64,000 bases of DNA from Opitutaceae bacterium (GCA_028284385.1 JANQRT010000060.1:186001-250000), one strand, 5' to 3'. Shown: positions 34,453 through 42,976, numbered from the stretch's first letter. Numbers and translations: made by a program. Notes: a model not told the origin generated them from the sequence alone.

Positions 34453-35157
34453 ATGAAGGTGCAATTCTCAACGGAAGTTTCCGAAAAAGACATGTGGTCG
34501 CATGCGATTGGGGAAGGTATAACAAAGGAAACTGAAAAGATGTTGGGCAAACTCTGTGGGCACGAGTATTGTATCCTGACAAACTGTGCTACAAATGCTC
34601 TATTCGCGCTCGGGCTTGCCTATGAAGTGTCCGGTAGAAGAGTGATAACTGTTTCGAATTCTCCTTGGACGATAGCCAGTTTTAAATTTTTGAACGCAAA
34701 CCTAGTGTTTGCTGATACGCTTTCAGATGGTAACATTGATCCTAACTCTGTGGCTAGGGAGATTGATGGGTTTGTTCCTCCAATTGTTCTCGCAGTAGAT
34801 TATGAAGGAATTCCACACGATGCGGAAAAGCTTCAAGAAGTTTGCTCTAACTCAAATGCCACTCTCATCGTTGATGCATCAAAGTCCTTTAGCGTTCAAT
34901 ATGGTGAAAATTTAGCTTCTTACGGATCTGATGCAATTGTACTTTCTTTTGGTCCAGGAAAGACATTCTTGGGAGAACTTGGGGCCATACTCACAGATGA
35001 CACTAGGGTTTACGAATCTGTCTTGAGAAGCACGATGCATCCAGAGAGATTTCGTCACGAGGTTTCTTTCACAATGGCTCCCCATGCTGTACCAGTGAAA
35101 ACGGTTCCCTGCCCATGGTCGGTAATGGCACTTCGCAAATACCTTAAGCAGTTTTGA
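34453..35157 (+). CDS. Short PLP-dependent transferase-like protein (DegT/fold-type I)
   Basis: 234 residues. It matches the DegT/DnrJ/EryC1 large domain: CILTNCATNALFALGLAYE is the cofactor-phosphate 'TnCT.AL.lAl' helix, VDASKSFSVQYG the 'DaaqS.Ga...' segment, and SFGPGKTFLGELGAILTDD contains the Schiff-base lysine in 'SF...K.l..GeGG'. The usual family length is about 360-380, so the C-terminal small domain is missing, and ELGAI replaces the usual GEGG. Whether it is a working enzyme or a binding protein derived from one is open. It is 5 bp after the AAA gene. Confidence 0.6.
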   Translation: MKVQFSTEVSEKDMWSHAIGEGITKETEKMLGKLCGHEYCILTNCATNALFALGLAYEVSGRRVITVSNSPWTIASFKFLNANLVFADTLSDGNIDPNSVAREIDGFVPPIVLAVDYEGIPHDAEKLQEVCSNSNATLIVDASKSFSVQYGENLASYGSDAIVLSFGPGKTFLGELGAILTDDTRVYESVLRSTMHPERFRHEVSFTMAPHAVPVKTVPCPWSVMALRKYLKQF

Positions 35158-35306
35158 AGAAGTGCAAGTGTTTCATTAATCCCGAGATTAAATTTATTCT
35201 CAAGTATTCCTAATTAATTCAGGCGGGATTAACTGATTGATACGCCAAAAAAGCAGACGAGAAACATTCGCTAAAAATAGCCTCAAAAAATTGAAGACAG
35301 ATTACC

Positions 35307-35717
35307 ATGAGTGCAGATCTTGTAACTGTAATTTTTAATTGGTACAAAGAGACTCTGTACGCTATACCTGCATCGGTCTTTGTGCTTCTTACAAAACTTG
35401 TCATAGTCCACTTTTTTCCGTTTATGACAACGTCCACACTATTTCAGAAATACCGCAATCGGAATGTCCTGTTGCAACTTATTGCGTTTGTGATTAGCAC
35501 GCTGGTTGCTGTACAAATAGAAATCAATCCCACGCTTTACGATGGATTTCTTATTAGATCGTGGCTATTTCCACTTCTCATTCTGCTGCTCATTTTTCTC
35601 CCGCTATACGTTAGTTTTTATATTTCTCCAATTAGATTCCATCAAATAATATTTAGAGTAAGTACATACGTACTAATGGGTGTCTTGTTTTTGATACAAA
35701 TTTTCTTCGGAGAATAA
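35307..35717 (+). CDS. Small polytopic membrane protein
   Basis: 136 residues with about four TM helices (about 17-38, 52-70, 86-104 and 112-132). The first residues (SADLVTVIFNWYKETLYAIP) form an amphipathic helix. It lies 149 bp after the PLP-fold gene and 3 bp before the zinc-protein gene. Unrecognised. Confidence 0.5.
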   Translation: MSADLVTVIFNWYKETLYAIPASVFVLLTKLVIVHFFPFMTTSTLFQKYRNRNVLLQLIAFVISTLVAVQIEINPTLYDGFLIRSWLFPLLILLLIFLPLYVSFYISPIRFHQIIFRVSTYVLMGVLFLIQIFFGE

Positions 35718-35720
35718 AAA

Positions 35721-36107
35721 ATGAAATTACCGAGCGAGTTACTACACAAAATCATTAAAATCGTTAATTTTGATAAAACTGGAGAAACGTCGGAAAAGTT
35801 GGAGCGTTGGACCGAAAAGGATGCTTCGACAATTATCGGGGAAGAAATCGAAACCAGAATTATAACTGCAAGTGGTAACGTCGTAAAACCAAAAGACATA
35901 ACTTCGATTTGCTCAGTATGTAATAAAGCTGATAGTGAAACGGGTAGATCAGACATTTCCGATATTTTGCTTTGTCGAGTCTGCCAAAGAAAATTCAAGA
36001 ATCCTTCAGGTAAGACTTTGATTGTCAGCCCAAGTGAAGAACAAGAGTTGGATAGAAACTTCAACGAGTGGGAAGCGTTTGATGACAAGCGAAAACAGCC
36101 ACAGTAA
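35721..36107 (+). CDS. Hypothetical protein with a zinc-binding module
   Basis: 128 residues. A helical N-terminus is followed by ICSVCNKAD and LLCRVCQRKF, two CxxC pairs with the spacing of a zinc ribbon or treble clef. GGAG lies just upstream of the ATG. Its 3' end overlaps the chosen HerA start at 36082 by 26 bp, so it is probably co-translated with the ATPase. Confidence 0.55.
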   Translation: MKLPSELLHKIIKIVNFDKTGETSEKLERWTEKDASTIIGEEIETRIITASGNVVKPKDITSICSVCNKADSETGRSDISDILLCRVCQRKFKNPSGKTLIVSPSEEQELDRNFNEWEAFDDKRKQPQ

Positions 36108-37830
36108 AAGTAAGAGACAGGATTTAGTTTCAAAGATGCACAAGACAAAGGGTGCTGAACAACCTGGTACTCGTCTCTTGTTTAATCTTGCACACTCAAA
36201 TTTAGATAATGGTCGGGTCGCTCGTAAGCATTCAAAAACACTATTTCAACGCCTTGCTAAATACGATGTGCTCCAACGAGAAAGAAACGATAGTCCAAAA
36301 ACTGAAAAAGTAGATTCGAATACATCCATACTGCTTGGGACACATCCGCAATCGGAAACTCCAATCTACATTCGTCTTTCAGACTTGCCTCGTCACTTGC
36401 TCATTATCGGTGGTTCAGGTGTTGGAAAATCAAATACAAATTTTCATATTGTTAATGAACTGAAAAGACATTCGATTCCCATTTCAATGTTTGATAACAA
36501 AGGAAATGAACTTGGTAGATTGTGTAATAAGAACTTGGATATACCAGTTGCAACTCCATCAGATGAGATCAGTAACATTTGTGAGCCCGTGTCACCAACA
36601 AACGTTCACTCCTATTTTACCCAACTTCTAAACAGCCTAGGCTTTCTTAATAACACTCGAATTGAAACTAGAAGTAAGCTAGTAGATTTGCTTCATCGAA
36701 TTTATCTTGGGCACGAAGATAAATCTGCTCCGTTTATTTCACTTAATGAATTTCGTTCTGCGTGTGAAAAGTACCAGACTAATTATGGCGTATCGCTTGG
36801 GTCAGCGAATCATCTAATGACAACAGTTTCCCAGCTTTTTGGAGAAAGAAGCGAGATACGCAGAGGTCCAGAACTTGAAGACAAATTTCCGCTCGTTATT
36901 CGAAACTGGTCCGAACTGACTGTTTACGAGCAGCAGTGCGTTGCTTCCATTTTCTTATTTCGACTGATTACACGGACTTCACTGGAAACTGCGGGTACAG
37001 ACGAATTAATTGGGCGTGCGTTAATTTTTGATGAGGGACGATTTGTCTTTGGAAAGGAATGCGTACAGGGAAACAGCACTCCTTTTCAGGTAAAACTGAT
37101 GGCTCAAGCGAGGTCATACAAAATTGGAGCAATCATTGCGACTCAATCTATCACTGATATTCTGGATACAGTTGCTGCTAACTCTGCTTCGATTTTAGTG
37201 CTTAGACAACAAAGCGTAGTAGAGTGTAAAGTCTGTGCCAAATTGCTCGGTTTAGATGATGAAAGTTCTCAAGCATTGATGAATTTGCAAGTTGGACAAG
37301 CATTTCTCAAAACACCTGCTTACAATTCACCAGTTTTGGTAAAGATACCGTATGTCAGTATCGGAAAATATCTCTCGTTATCTGAAATTGAGACGATTCA
37401 AAAACCAATATTCAACACTTTGCATAGTGAGGTTACGCTATCAAAACACCAAAGAGAAATAAAACCCATTAATTTCAATGAATTGTTTGGGGTGCAAACC
37501 CCGATAAAATCCTTTGGCAAACAAAGTTCTCGTTCGAAGACTTCTTCAAAACCCGTTGGTAGAAAAGAAGAACACGCAACAGCTATTGTCGAAGAATGGG
37601 TTCGATTCCTGTTAGTAGTGAGCAAAGAAGGCGTGAATGGGGCTGTTAAGACGTATGCAGCAGCAAATGTATCAAGAAGAACAGGACAAAAATTAAAAGA
37701 AACGCTTATCCAGAATCAACTCATAGAAACGTATCGCGTGCCTTCCCCTTCCAAAAGAAGACCGATCGAAGCAATGCGACTGACTAAAAAAGGTAAAGAG
37801 TATTTGGATAGATATGAGAGATCTCGTTAG
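36082..37830 (+). CDS. Second HerA/FtsK-like ATPase with a C-terminal winged helix
   Basis: 582 residues. Walker A GGSGVGKS lies at 110-117 after LSDLPRHLLIIG, in the same place as in the paralogue at 2265-3581. FDNKGNELGRL is the strand after Walker A, ALIFDEGRFVFG is the Walker B strand with DE, and AIIATQS is the sensor strand of the HerA/TraD type. The last 80 residues (about 500-582) read as a winged helix ending in EAMRLTKKGKEYL. DNA pumping for element transfer or processing is the likely role. ATG at 36082 with GGGAAG upstream is preferred to an upstream TTG. Confidence 0.75.
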   Translation: MTSENSHSKSKRQDLVSKMHKTKGAEQPGTRLLFNLAHSNLDNGRVARKHSKTLFQRLAKYDVLQRERNDSPKTEKVDSNTSILLGTHPQSETPIYIRLSDLPRHLLIIGGSGVGKSNTNFHIVNELKRHSIPISMFDNKGNELGRLCNKNLDIPVATPSDEISNICEPVSPTNVHSYFTQLLNSLGFLNNTRIETRSKLVDLLHRIYLGHEDKSAPFISLNEFRSACEKYQTNYGVSLGSANHLMTTVSQLFGERSEIRRGPELEDKFPLVIRNWSELTVYEQQCVASIFLFRLITRTSLETAGTDELIGRALIFDEGRFVFGKECVQGNSTPFQVKLMAQARSYKIGAIIATQSITDILDTVAANSASILVLRQQSVVECKVCAKLLGLDDESSQALMNLQVGQAFLKTPAYNSPVLVKIPYVSIGKYLSLSEIETIQKPIFNTLHSEVTLSKHQREIKPINFNELFGVQTPIKSFGKQSSRSKTSSKPVGRKEEHATAIVEEWVRFLLVVSKEGVNGAVKTYAAANVSRRTGQKLKETLIQNQLIETYRVPSPSKRRPIEAMRLTKKGKEYLDRYERSR

Positions 37831-38173
37831 AAGAGGAAAAGAAAGCCAAAAGCACCTATCCATGAAAAAATATGTAATGACCAAAGCAATCGCAGAGGGC
37901 TTTTACACACATGTTGAATGGCGATGGTGCGATGTTGCTTTGATTGAGTCCGAAACACTTTTGTCGGTTGCTGTCGAAATCGAATTAAGTACTGCGAATA
38001 TATTCAAGAATGTTCATCGCAACGTTAAGTTATCTTTTGATAAGCTTCTAATCGTTTCTGACGATTCAATAATTTTGGATTGGGTGACAGTCAATTGTTC
38101 GTCTCCAGAAATCGTAACTTGTCTCTTTTCAGATCTGAAAATGACCAACATTCGTCAAATTCTCTCGATATGA
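37814..38173 (+). CDS. Small nuclease-like protein (possible PD-(D/E)xK fold)
   Basis: 119 residues, overlapping the HerA-like gene by 17 bp. CDVALIESETLLSVAVEIEL is suggestive of the 'D ... E.E' core of PD-(D/E)xK nucleases or replication-relaxation proteins, with Lys in NVHRNVKLSF and a strand KLLIVSDD. Catalytic residues are inferred, not certain. HerA-type ATPases often work with a nuclease partner, which fits this tight overlap. Its TGA overlaps the next ATG. Confidence 0.45.
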   Translation: MRDLVRRGKESQKHLSMKKYVMTKAIAEGFYTHVEWRWCDVALIESETLLSVAVEIELSTANIFKNVHRNVKLSFDKLLIVSDDSIILDWVTVNCSSPEIVTCLFSDLKMTNIRQILSI

Positions 38174-38397
38174 AACAGAAGACACTAATCGGGATACTTA
38201 TTATTATATTTTCTTTGGTCGCAATGCGGTTTAATAAAAATTTTTCTATCGAACATCCTTTTTCTATGACTCACATGATAAACGATTTCAAAGTTGGTTA
38301 CTTTGATATGAGTGATAGTTTGTATATTATTTTCTATGCTGTTTTTATCGGAGCCTTGGTGGGGCTTCTCATCCGATTTTTTCGAGGTAGGCTGTAA
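38170..38397 (+). CDS. Two-TM small membrane protein
   Basis: 75 residues with TM helices at about 4-20 and 51-70 and a basic C-terminus. ATG 38170 overlaps the preceding TGA (ATGA). Not recognised. It is three bases upstream of the excisionase-like gene. Confidence 0.45.
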   Translation: MKQKTLIGILIIIFSLVAMRFNKNFSIEHPFSMTHMINDFKVGYFDMSDSLYIIFYAVFIGALVGLLIRFFRGRL

Positions 38398-38400
38398 ACA

Positions 38401-38598
38401 ATGTCTAATCTCAAAACAGAAGAATTAGATTCAATGCAACTTGTCACTAGAAAAGACGCTGCAAAACTTCTTTGTGTTTCCACTCGCACATTAGACAGAA
38501 TTCTTGCGGAATCTGACAAATTCACAAAATATTACATTCGAGGATCTGTTAGGTTGAGCCTTGCAGAACTTAATCAATTTATTCAATCAAGCACGTAA
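38401..38598 (+). CDS. Excisionase-like MerR/helix-turn-helix protein
   Basis: 65 residues. LVTRKDAAKLLCVSTRTLDR is the classic HTH_17/excisionase start ('lt..eaA..L.vs..tl.r'), and YIRGSVRLSLAELNQFIQ is the wing and C-terminal helix ('.G...r....el..fi'). It lies 10 bp from the convergent stop of the integrase gene, exactly where an Xis would be expected. A directionality factor for the tRNA-Leu integrase is inferred. Confidence 0.75.
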   Translation: MSNLKTEELDSMQLVTRKDAAKLLCVSTRTLDRILAESDKFTKYYIRGSVRLSLAELNQFIQSST

Positions 38599-38608
38599 AG
38601 CTTTGAAC

Positions 38609-39886
38609 TTAAGCATTATTTGCAGTTTTTGAAAGAGTGAGTCGTTGTTTTGAATTATAATCTTGATACACTGCAAACGTGAGACCAATTGTTTTATGTC
38701 GAAGTTGTTTAGCGGCTACTTCAATACCGTGTTCATCGTTCACCATTGACCCGAACTCTTTTCTCATAGTGTGAGTCGGACAATCAACTTGCACTCCTTT
38801 CTCTCGAAGCCAGGTGTTCAGTTTCTTGAATTCTGCACTGCATCTGTGCTGTTGCGGATAGAATGAATCAGGTGATTGTTCGTGTTCTTTCTTTTTTAAT
38901 GGGGCGATGACAAATCCGTCACTAGGTTTTCCAAGTGCTTCAATCACTTCCCAACTGACAGGAAAGGGGTGTTGTGACTCTTTAGTTTTGGGCTTCCAAT
39001 GTTCTGTTGCTCCAAGCATAACAATCCCATCCTCCGGGTTGATCATCGACCACTTAAGATGATCGATTTCGCCTCTTCGTAATCCTGCTCCAAATGAGAG
39101 CATGAAAATTTTGAGAAGATCGTCTTTCAGTTCGGCTTTCGCTTTTGCAAAGAGGTCATTTTTATCGAACGTCGAGACATATTTGTTCAAGTGTTGTTTG
39201 GTTTCGACCTGTTCAAAGGGCAACGGGTCTGGAAGTTGAAAATCTTTGAGAAGCTTTAGGTTGCGTTTCTTGAACAAAGATTTGGCACATCGAATGGCCG
39301 AATCTGCTGTGGATTCCGCTTTCTCCTTTTCAATTTGAGTCTGTGCCTTTGCGAGTCTGGCAATTTTCCATTTCTCAACGTCGAATGGTGTAATTTCAGA
39401 GAGTTTGACCGATTCAACCTTTTTCCTCCACTTCTCAGCCGGCTTTGCCCCTCCTCCTTCGCGGGCAATCCCTTTGATCTCGGCTATGATACGTCTGAAT
39501 TTTGCACATGAGTCATAGTGTGAGCGGTGGGAAGTATTGCGGATTGCATCAACAGTTTTGAAGAATTCTCCGACGGTTGGATTTTCAGTCTGTTTGACTG
39601 GTTTGGGTTTGAACTGCTCTTTTGCCTTTTCCCATCCATTGCCAACGACTGTGCGGTAGATGTCCCTAGCCTTATTGGCTGCTGCCTGCTTGTTGGCTGT
39701 GTTGCAGTTAAACCACTCTCTTTTTCCCGCATGTTGAACGCGAATATGGAACGTTCCGTTATTTTTGAAGATCAGTTTTTGAGCCCAATAGTGAACAGAA
39801 TCCTTCGAGAATTTGGCCATTTTTTGGCCACTTTTCGTGTCTAAACCTGTCGTTTTTTGACTTTTCACGATGTTAGAATATCGCAT
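38609..39886 (-). CDS. Tyrosine-type site-specific integrase of the tRNA-Leu island
   Basis: 425 residues from the first ATG, or 403 from the better placed ATG at 39820 (AKFSKDSVHYW). An arm-binding N-terminus and SAM-like core-binding region are followed by the catalytic domain: GLRRGEIDHLKWSMI (first Arg), HTMRKEFGSM (HxxR), LRHKTIGLTFAVYQDY (His and nucleophilic Tyr). All catalytic residues are present. It transcribes away from the tRNA fragment, which lies 66 bp beyond its start, the normal geometry for an integrase next to its attachment site. TGGCCA occurs twice at its start, possibly a binding site. Confidence 0.9.
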   Translation of the reverse strand: MRYSNIVKSQKTTGLDTKSGQKMAKFSKDSVHYWAQKLIFKNNGTFHIRVQHAGKREWFNCNTANKQAAANKARDIYRTVVGNGWEKAKEQFKPKPVKQTENPTVGEFFKTVDAIRNTSHRSHYDSCAKFRRIIAEIKGIAREGGGAKPAEKWRKKVESVKLSEITPFDVEKWKIARLAKAQTQIEKEKAESTADSAIRCAKSLFKKRNLKLLKDFQLPDPLPFEQVETKQHLNKYVSTFDKNDLFAKAKAELKDDLLKIFMLSFGAGLRRGEIDHLKWSMINPEDGIVMLGATEHWKPKTKESQHPFPVSWEVIEALGKPSDGFVIAPLKKKEHEQSPDSFYPQQHRCSAEFKKLNTWLREKGVQVDCPTHTMRKEFGSMVNDEHGIEVAAKQLRHKTIGLTFAVYQDYNSKQRLTLSKTANNA

Positions 39887-39951
39887 AAAAACCTGATTAA
39901 AAGCTTTTTATGCAACGACATACGTAGACAATCGTAGCCATCCAAGAATGA

Positions 39952-40009
39952 ACTTAAAATCCGCTGACCAGTAATGGTCGTGCGGGTTCAAGTCCCGCCC
40001 TGGGCACCA
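39952..40009 (+). tRNA. 3' fragment of tRNA-Leu(UAA): right attachment site of the island
   Basis: From the anticodon loop CTTAAAA onward the sequence is that of tRNA-Leu(UAA): 3' anticodon stem TCCGC, long variable arm with GACCA/TGGTC, T-arm GCGGG-TTCAAGT-CCCGC, 3' acceptor strand and encoded CCA ending at 40009. The 5' half is missing: the bases before 39952 do not pair with TCCGC or with the acceptor strand. This is the displaced 3' end left by integration into the tRNA gene, with identity starting in or near the anticodon loop. Confidence 0.85.
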
Positions 40010-40099
40010 CCCTACGTTTGTAACGAATTGAAGGTATTAAGACCGCCTCGTAAAGCCTTTGCGTGGGAGTTCCAAAAGCTGGTTGAAAAGACGGTTTCT

Positions 40100-40115
40100 C
40101 AGGGTTACGATAATC
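40100..40115. promoter_or_regulatory. Candidate LacI-family operator, copy 1
   Basis: CAGGGTTACGATAATC, identical to 43186-43201. The core GGGTTACGATAATCC is a pseudopalindrome (GG.TTA...TAA.CC), as expected for a LacI-type site. It lies 45 bp upstream of the LacI-type start. TTATCGTAA, the reverse complement of its core, recurs at 40149-40157, just before that start. Confidence 0.55.
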
Positions 40116-40160
40116 CTACGCATCTTTTGTTAAACTCCTGTCTATTTGTTATCGTAAACT

Positions 40161-41222
40161 ATGCTTTCAGGACGCCCCTCAATGAAAGACATCGCGACGG
40201 AAGCTGGCGTGTCCAGCATGACCGTGTCGCGGGCTCTCCGCAACGATCCTAAGATTTCTCAATCTACCAAAGAAAGAATTCATCAGATCTGCGATCGGTT
40301 GGGCTATCATCCCGATCCTCGGCTTTCAGAATTAATGATCCATTTGCGACGCTCTCGTAACAAGCGATCCGTAGAGACGATCGCTTTGATTAAGGTCGTG
40401 CCTGAGCGCGAAACGGGGGCGCCCTTTCTGACCGAGAAACGGCAGATCGTCGGCTGTTACGAACGAGCTAAGCAGCTAGGCTTGAGGATTGACGAGTTCG
40501 AATGGCTGCCGAGCAAGATGTCGGTCAAGAGGATGGTTCGGATTCTCCGAGCTCGCGGAGTCCGTGGGGCTGTGTTGCAGGTGCGCGGCTCTCTTCCAGA
40601 GGGCATCGAGGAGTTCTATCCGTATTTTGCGGCGGCCAATATGGATGCCACCATTCCTCTTCTGCATCACGTTCATACAGACCACTTCCAGGGGATGTCT
40701 TTGGCAGTCGAGAAACTTTGGGAGAAGGGCTATCGCCGTATCGGATTCTATCTTCTAGAGCGAGTGAAGGACTGGGCGGCCGATATTTGGAAAGCCTCCT
40801 TCATGTACCGGATTTCTCGTTACACGGAATTCGAGCCGCAGTCGATATGCGTGAGCCCGGTTTTGCGCCTGGATACCATTATGCCCTGGATAGGAACCTA
40901 TCAGCCTGAGGCGATCGTGTCGCACATGCCTGCGGTGGATATAATGCGGATGCTGATTGACCAGGGCATTCGCGTTCCCGAAGACATAGGCGTCGTAACG
41001 GTCGAGTGGATGTCGCGTTATCCTGAATGCGCAGGCGTCAATCAAAACTCGGTGAATGTTGGAATGTCTGTGGTCGACGTCGTCGCTCGCCAGCTTGCCT
41101 ATAACGAAAAGGGACTGCCCCCATTTCCCAAAAAAGTGCTGGTCGAAGGCGAATGGTATGATGGCCTCAGCGCAAAGAATGTAATTCGAAATCGCGGCAA
41201 GAAAAAGGGAGCGGCGAAATGA
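40161..41222 (+). CDS. LacI-family transcriptional regulator
   Basis: 353 residues. The N-terminal HTH (MKDIATEAGVSSMTVSRALR) and hinge (RLGYHPDPRLSELM) are canonical LacI. The C-terminal periplasmic-binding-protein-like domain runs from about residue 65 to 340, with VPEDIGVVTVEW near the end ('iP.digvig.d'). It lies at the left end of the carbohydrate genes, 152 bp from the island border. Binding of a sugar or sugar acid derived from the polysaccharide would relieve repression of the locus. Two copies of a pseudopalindromic core upstream suggest autoregulation. Confidence 0.9.
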   Translation: MLSGRPSMKDIATEAGVSSMTVSRALRNDPKISQSTKERIHQICDRLGYHPDPRLSELMIHLRRSRNKRSVETIALIKVVPERETGAPFLTEKRQIVGCYERAKQLGLRIDEFEWLPSKMSVKRMVRILRARGVRGAVLQVRGSLPEGIEEFYPYFAAANMDATIPLLHHVHTDHFQGMSLAVEKLWEKGYRRIGFYLLERVKDWAADIWKASFMYRISRYTEFEPQSICVSPVLRLDTIMPWIGTYQPEAIVSHMPAVDIMRMLIDQGIRVPEDIGVVTVEWMSRYPECAGVNQNSVNVGMSVVDVVARQLAYNEKGLPPFPKKVLVEGEWYDGLSAKNVIRNRGKKKGAAK

Positions 41223-41323
41223 GGGGATAGCGGCCGCTTAAGAGCGACTTGATGGCGACTTGGGTTCCGCGCGTTTCGAAAAATTCTATGTATGCGATGC
41301 TCGCTTTATCCTGATGCTGATCA

Positions 41324-41338
41324 AGATTACTATAATCT
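41324..41338. promoter_or_regulatory. Operator-like palindrome upstream of the sulfatase
   Basis: AGATTACTATAATCT has perfect AGATTA/TAATCT arms and differs from the 40100/43186 core mainly in the central CTA for CGA. It lies about 105 bp upstream of the sulfatase start. It could be a third site for the same regulator. Confidence 0.4.
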
Positions 41339-41443
41339 AATATATATAGTGAAGAAGGGCTCCGGAGCGATAGTATGTTTGGCTCTTTGGAGCAGCGAGC
41401 GGTGTCATTTTAGATCAAAGCAATCTCCCTCTCCTGCAAAATC

Positions 41444-42976
41444 TTGACCCGAAGCTTTGTGATAAAGGAATCGCCACAACCAAATCTGCTCTATATACAT
41501 TCCGATCAGCATAGTCCTTACGTCTTGGGGGCATATGGCGATGATGTGGTTAATACGCCGCACCTCGACAGGCTTGCTCAGACCGGCACCCTGTTTCGAA
41601 ACGTTTATTGCGCGTCGCCCATTTGCGTTGCGTCTAGAGCGGCGATGCTGACGGGGCTACACCCTCATCAAACACAGGTTTGGTCTAATAACCACGGTCT
41701 AGACTCCGCTATACCCACTCTCGCTCATTCGCTTGGAGCGACAGGACTGAGGCCCATCTTGTCTGGTCGAATGCATGCCATTGGTCCTGATCAATATCAT
41801 GGATACGTGGAGCGCTATGTCGGAGATCATAATTCCAACTACATTGGCGGCAGAGAATCCGGTCGCGGCCAGCTAGGCGGGGCTGCTGGGCCGCATTACA
41901 ATTCTATCGTCAAGTCGGGTATAGGTCAGAGCGGATACGAATTGCGCGACGAAGCGGTCACTGACGCATCTCTCGATTTTTTGGATCGGCATTTCAAGAT
42001 CAAGGCATCGAATGGGGTTCGCCAGCCATTTTGCCTTTCTGTCGGATATATGCTGCCGCATGCTCCCTTTCTAGCCCGAAAAGACGATTTCGAGCGATAT
42101 GCGAATGTTGTAACCATGCCGCGGATACGAGAGAAAATGGAGCAGGTGAAGCACCCGTTCCTTCGCTGGTGGCGCAAGCGTGCTGAAATCGAGAAACTTG
42201 GAGACGAAGAGATTCTCCGCTGCCGCGCGGCGTACTGGGCCTTGGTTGAGCGATTGGATGCTCAAATTGGGCGCATCTTGAGACGGATTGAAGAGGCAGG
42301 GGTGTTGGAGGACACATTGATTATCTATACATCCGACCATGGCGAGATGGCTGGCGAGCATGACCTATTTTGGAAGCACGCTTTTTATGAATCCTCGGTT
42401 AAAGTGCCGCTCATCATATCGTGGCCGAAGCGCTTCTCGCAGGGTATTGAAATTAGTGAGGTAATAGGAGCGATCGATGTTACGGCCACCTTGCTGGACG
42501 CTATGAAGGCTCCTCCTCTCCCATACTCGCCAGGCCGCAGCTTTGTGCCATTTCTGACGGGAGAGAAGCCGCTGAAGGATTGGCGGAATGTAGCATTTAG
42601 CGAGTATTGCAACGATGAGGCGTTTTCGCCCGAAGGGGGGTGTCGACATCGGATGATACGCAAGGATGACTGGAAGCTATGTTTCTACCACGAACAGCCA
42701 TGCCAGCTATTCAACCTTAAAGAGGATCCCGATGAAGTTGACGATTTATCGGAGGATCCGGATTGCGCAGAGATCCGAACGGCTTTGATTGAAGAAGTCA
42801 TGCGCGACTGGAATCCGGATGAGATCAGACTGCAAATGGCTCTGAAGCGAAGACGCGATGCCGTTCTTTATGATTGGGCTCGAAACGCGTCGCCCTCTGA
42901 AATCCTACGCTGGAAAATGACCGATGAAATGAATTATCTGGAAAAGGAGGAGAGCTCGATTTCCGTAAGCTCTTAG
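41444..42976 (+). CDS. Type I sulfatase (formylglycine-dependent), probably cytosolic
   Basis: 510 residues. The core PNLLYIHSDQHS holds the first metal ligands; the maturation motif CVASR at 61-65 is C-x-A-S-R and would be converted to formylglycine. The C-terminal half has YTSDHGEMAGEHDLFWKH with the second metal ligand pair. Length and motifs fit family S1. There is no signal peptide, so the enzyme should act on imported oligosaccharides or sugar acids in the cytoplasm. TTG at 41444 is used; GTG at 41459 is equally possible. It follows the LacI gene and precedes the TonB receptor. Confidence 0.85.
   Translation: MTRSFVIKESPQPNLLYIHSDQHSPYVLGAYGDDVVNTPHLDRLAQTGTLFRNVYCASPICVASRAAMLTGLHPHQTQVWSNNHGLDSAIPTLAHSLGATGLRPILSGRMHAIGPDQYHGYVERYVGDHNSNYIGGRESGRGQLGGAAGPHYNSIVKSGIGQSGYELRDEAVTDASLDFLDRHFKIKASNGVRQPFCLSVGYMLPHAPFLARKDDFERYANVVTMPRIREKMEQVKHPFLRWWRKRAEIEKLGDEEILRCRAAYWALVERLDAQIGRILRRIEEAGVLEDTLIIYTSDHGEMAGEHDLFWKHAFYESSVKVPLIISWPKRFSQGIEISEVIGAIDVTATLLDAMKAPPLPYSPGRSFVPFLTGEKPLKDWRNVAFSEYCNDEAFSPEGGCRHRMIRKDDWKLCFYHEQPCQLFNLKEDPDEVDDLSEDPDCAEIRTALIEEVMRDWNPDEIRLQMALKRRRDAVLYDWARNASPSEILRWKMTDEMNYLEKEESSISVSS

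Larger units (their letters stand above)
1..40009. mobile_element. Integrated genomic island at a tRNA-Leu gene (right end; left end outside the window)
   Basis: The right border is a 58-nt 3' fragment of tRNA-Leu(UAA), directly beside a minus-strand tyrosine integrase and an excisionase-like gene. The DNA is visibly AT-richer than the carbohydrate genes to the right, and gene content is accessory throughout (regulators, ATPases, defence-like modules, hypothetical proteins). No second copy of the tRNA fragment was seen by eye in the window, so the left attachment site and the rebuilt intact tRNA should lie upstream of base 1. A second recombinase at 6275-7507 leaves open that two elements are nested or in tandem. 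The extent to base 1 is inference. Confidence 0.7.

Noticed and set aside
39952..40009. Intact functional tRNA gene
   Set aside because: The 5' half is missing: upstream bases do not pair with the anticodon or acceptor 3' strands.
42000..42361. Minus-strand frames inside the sulfatase gene
   Set aside because: Antisense shadows of a clear sulfatase coding sequence; no motifs of their own.
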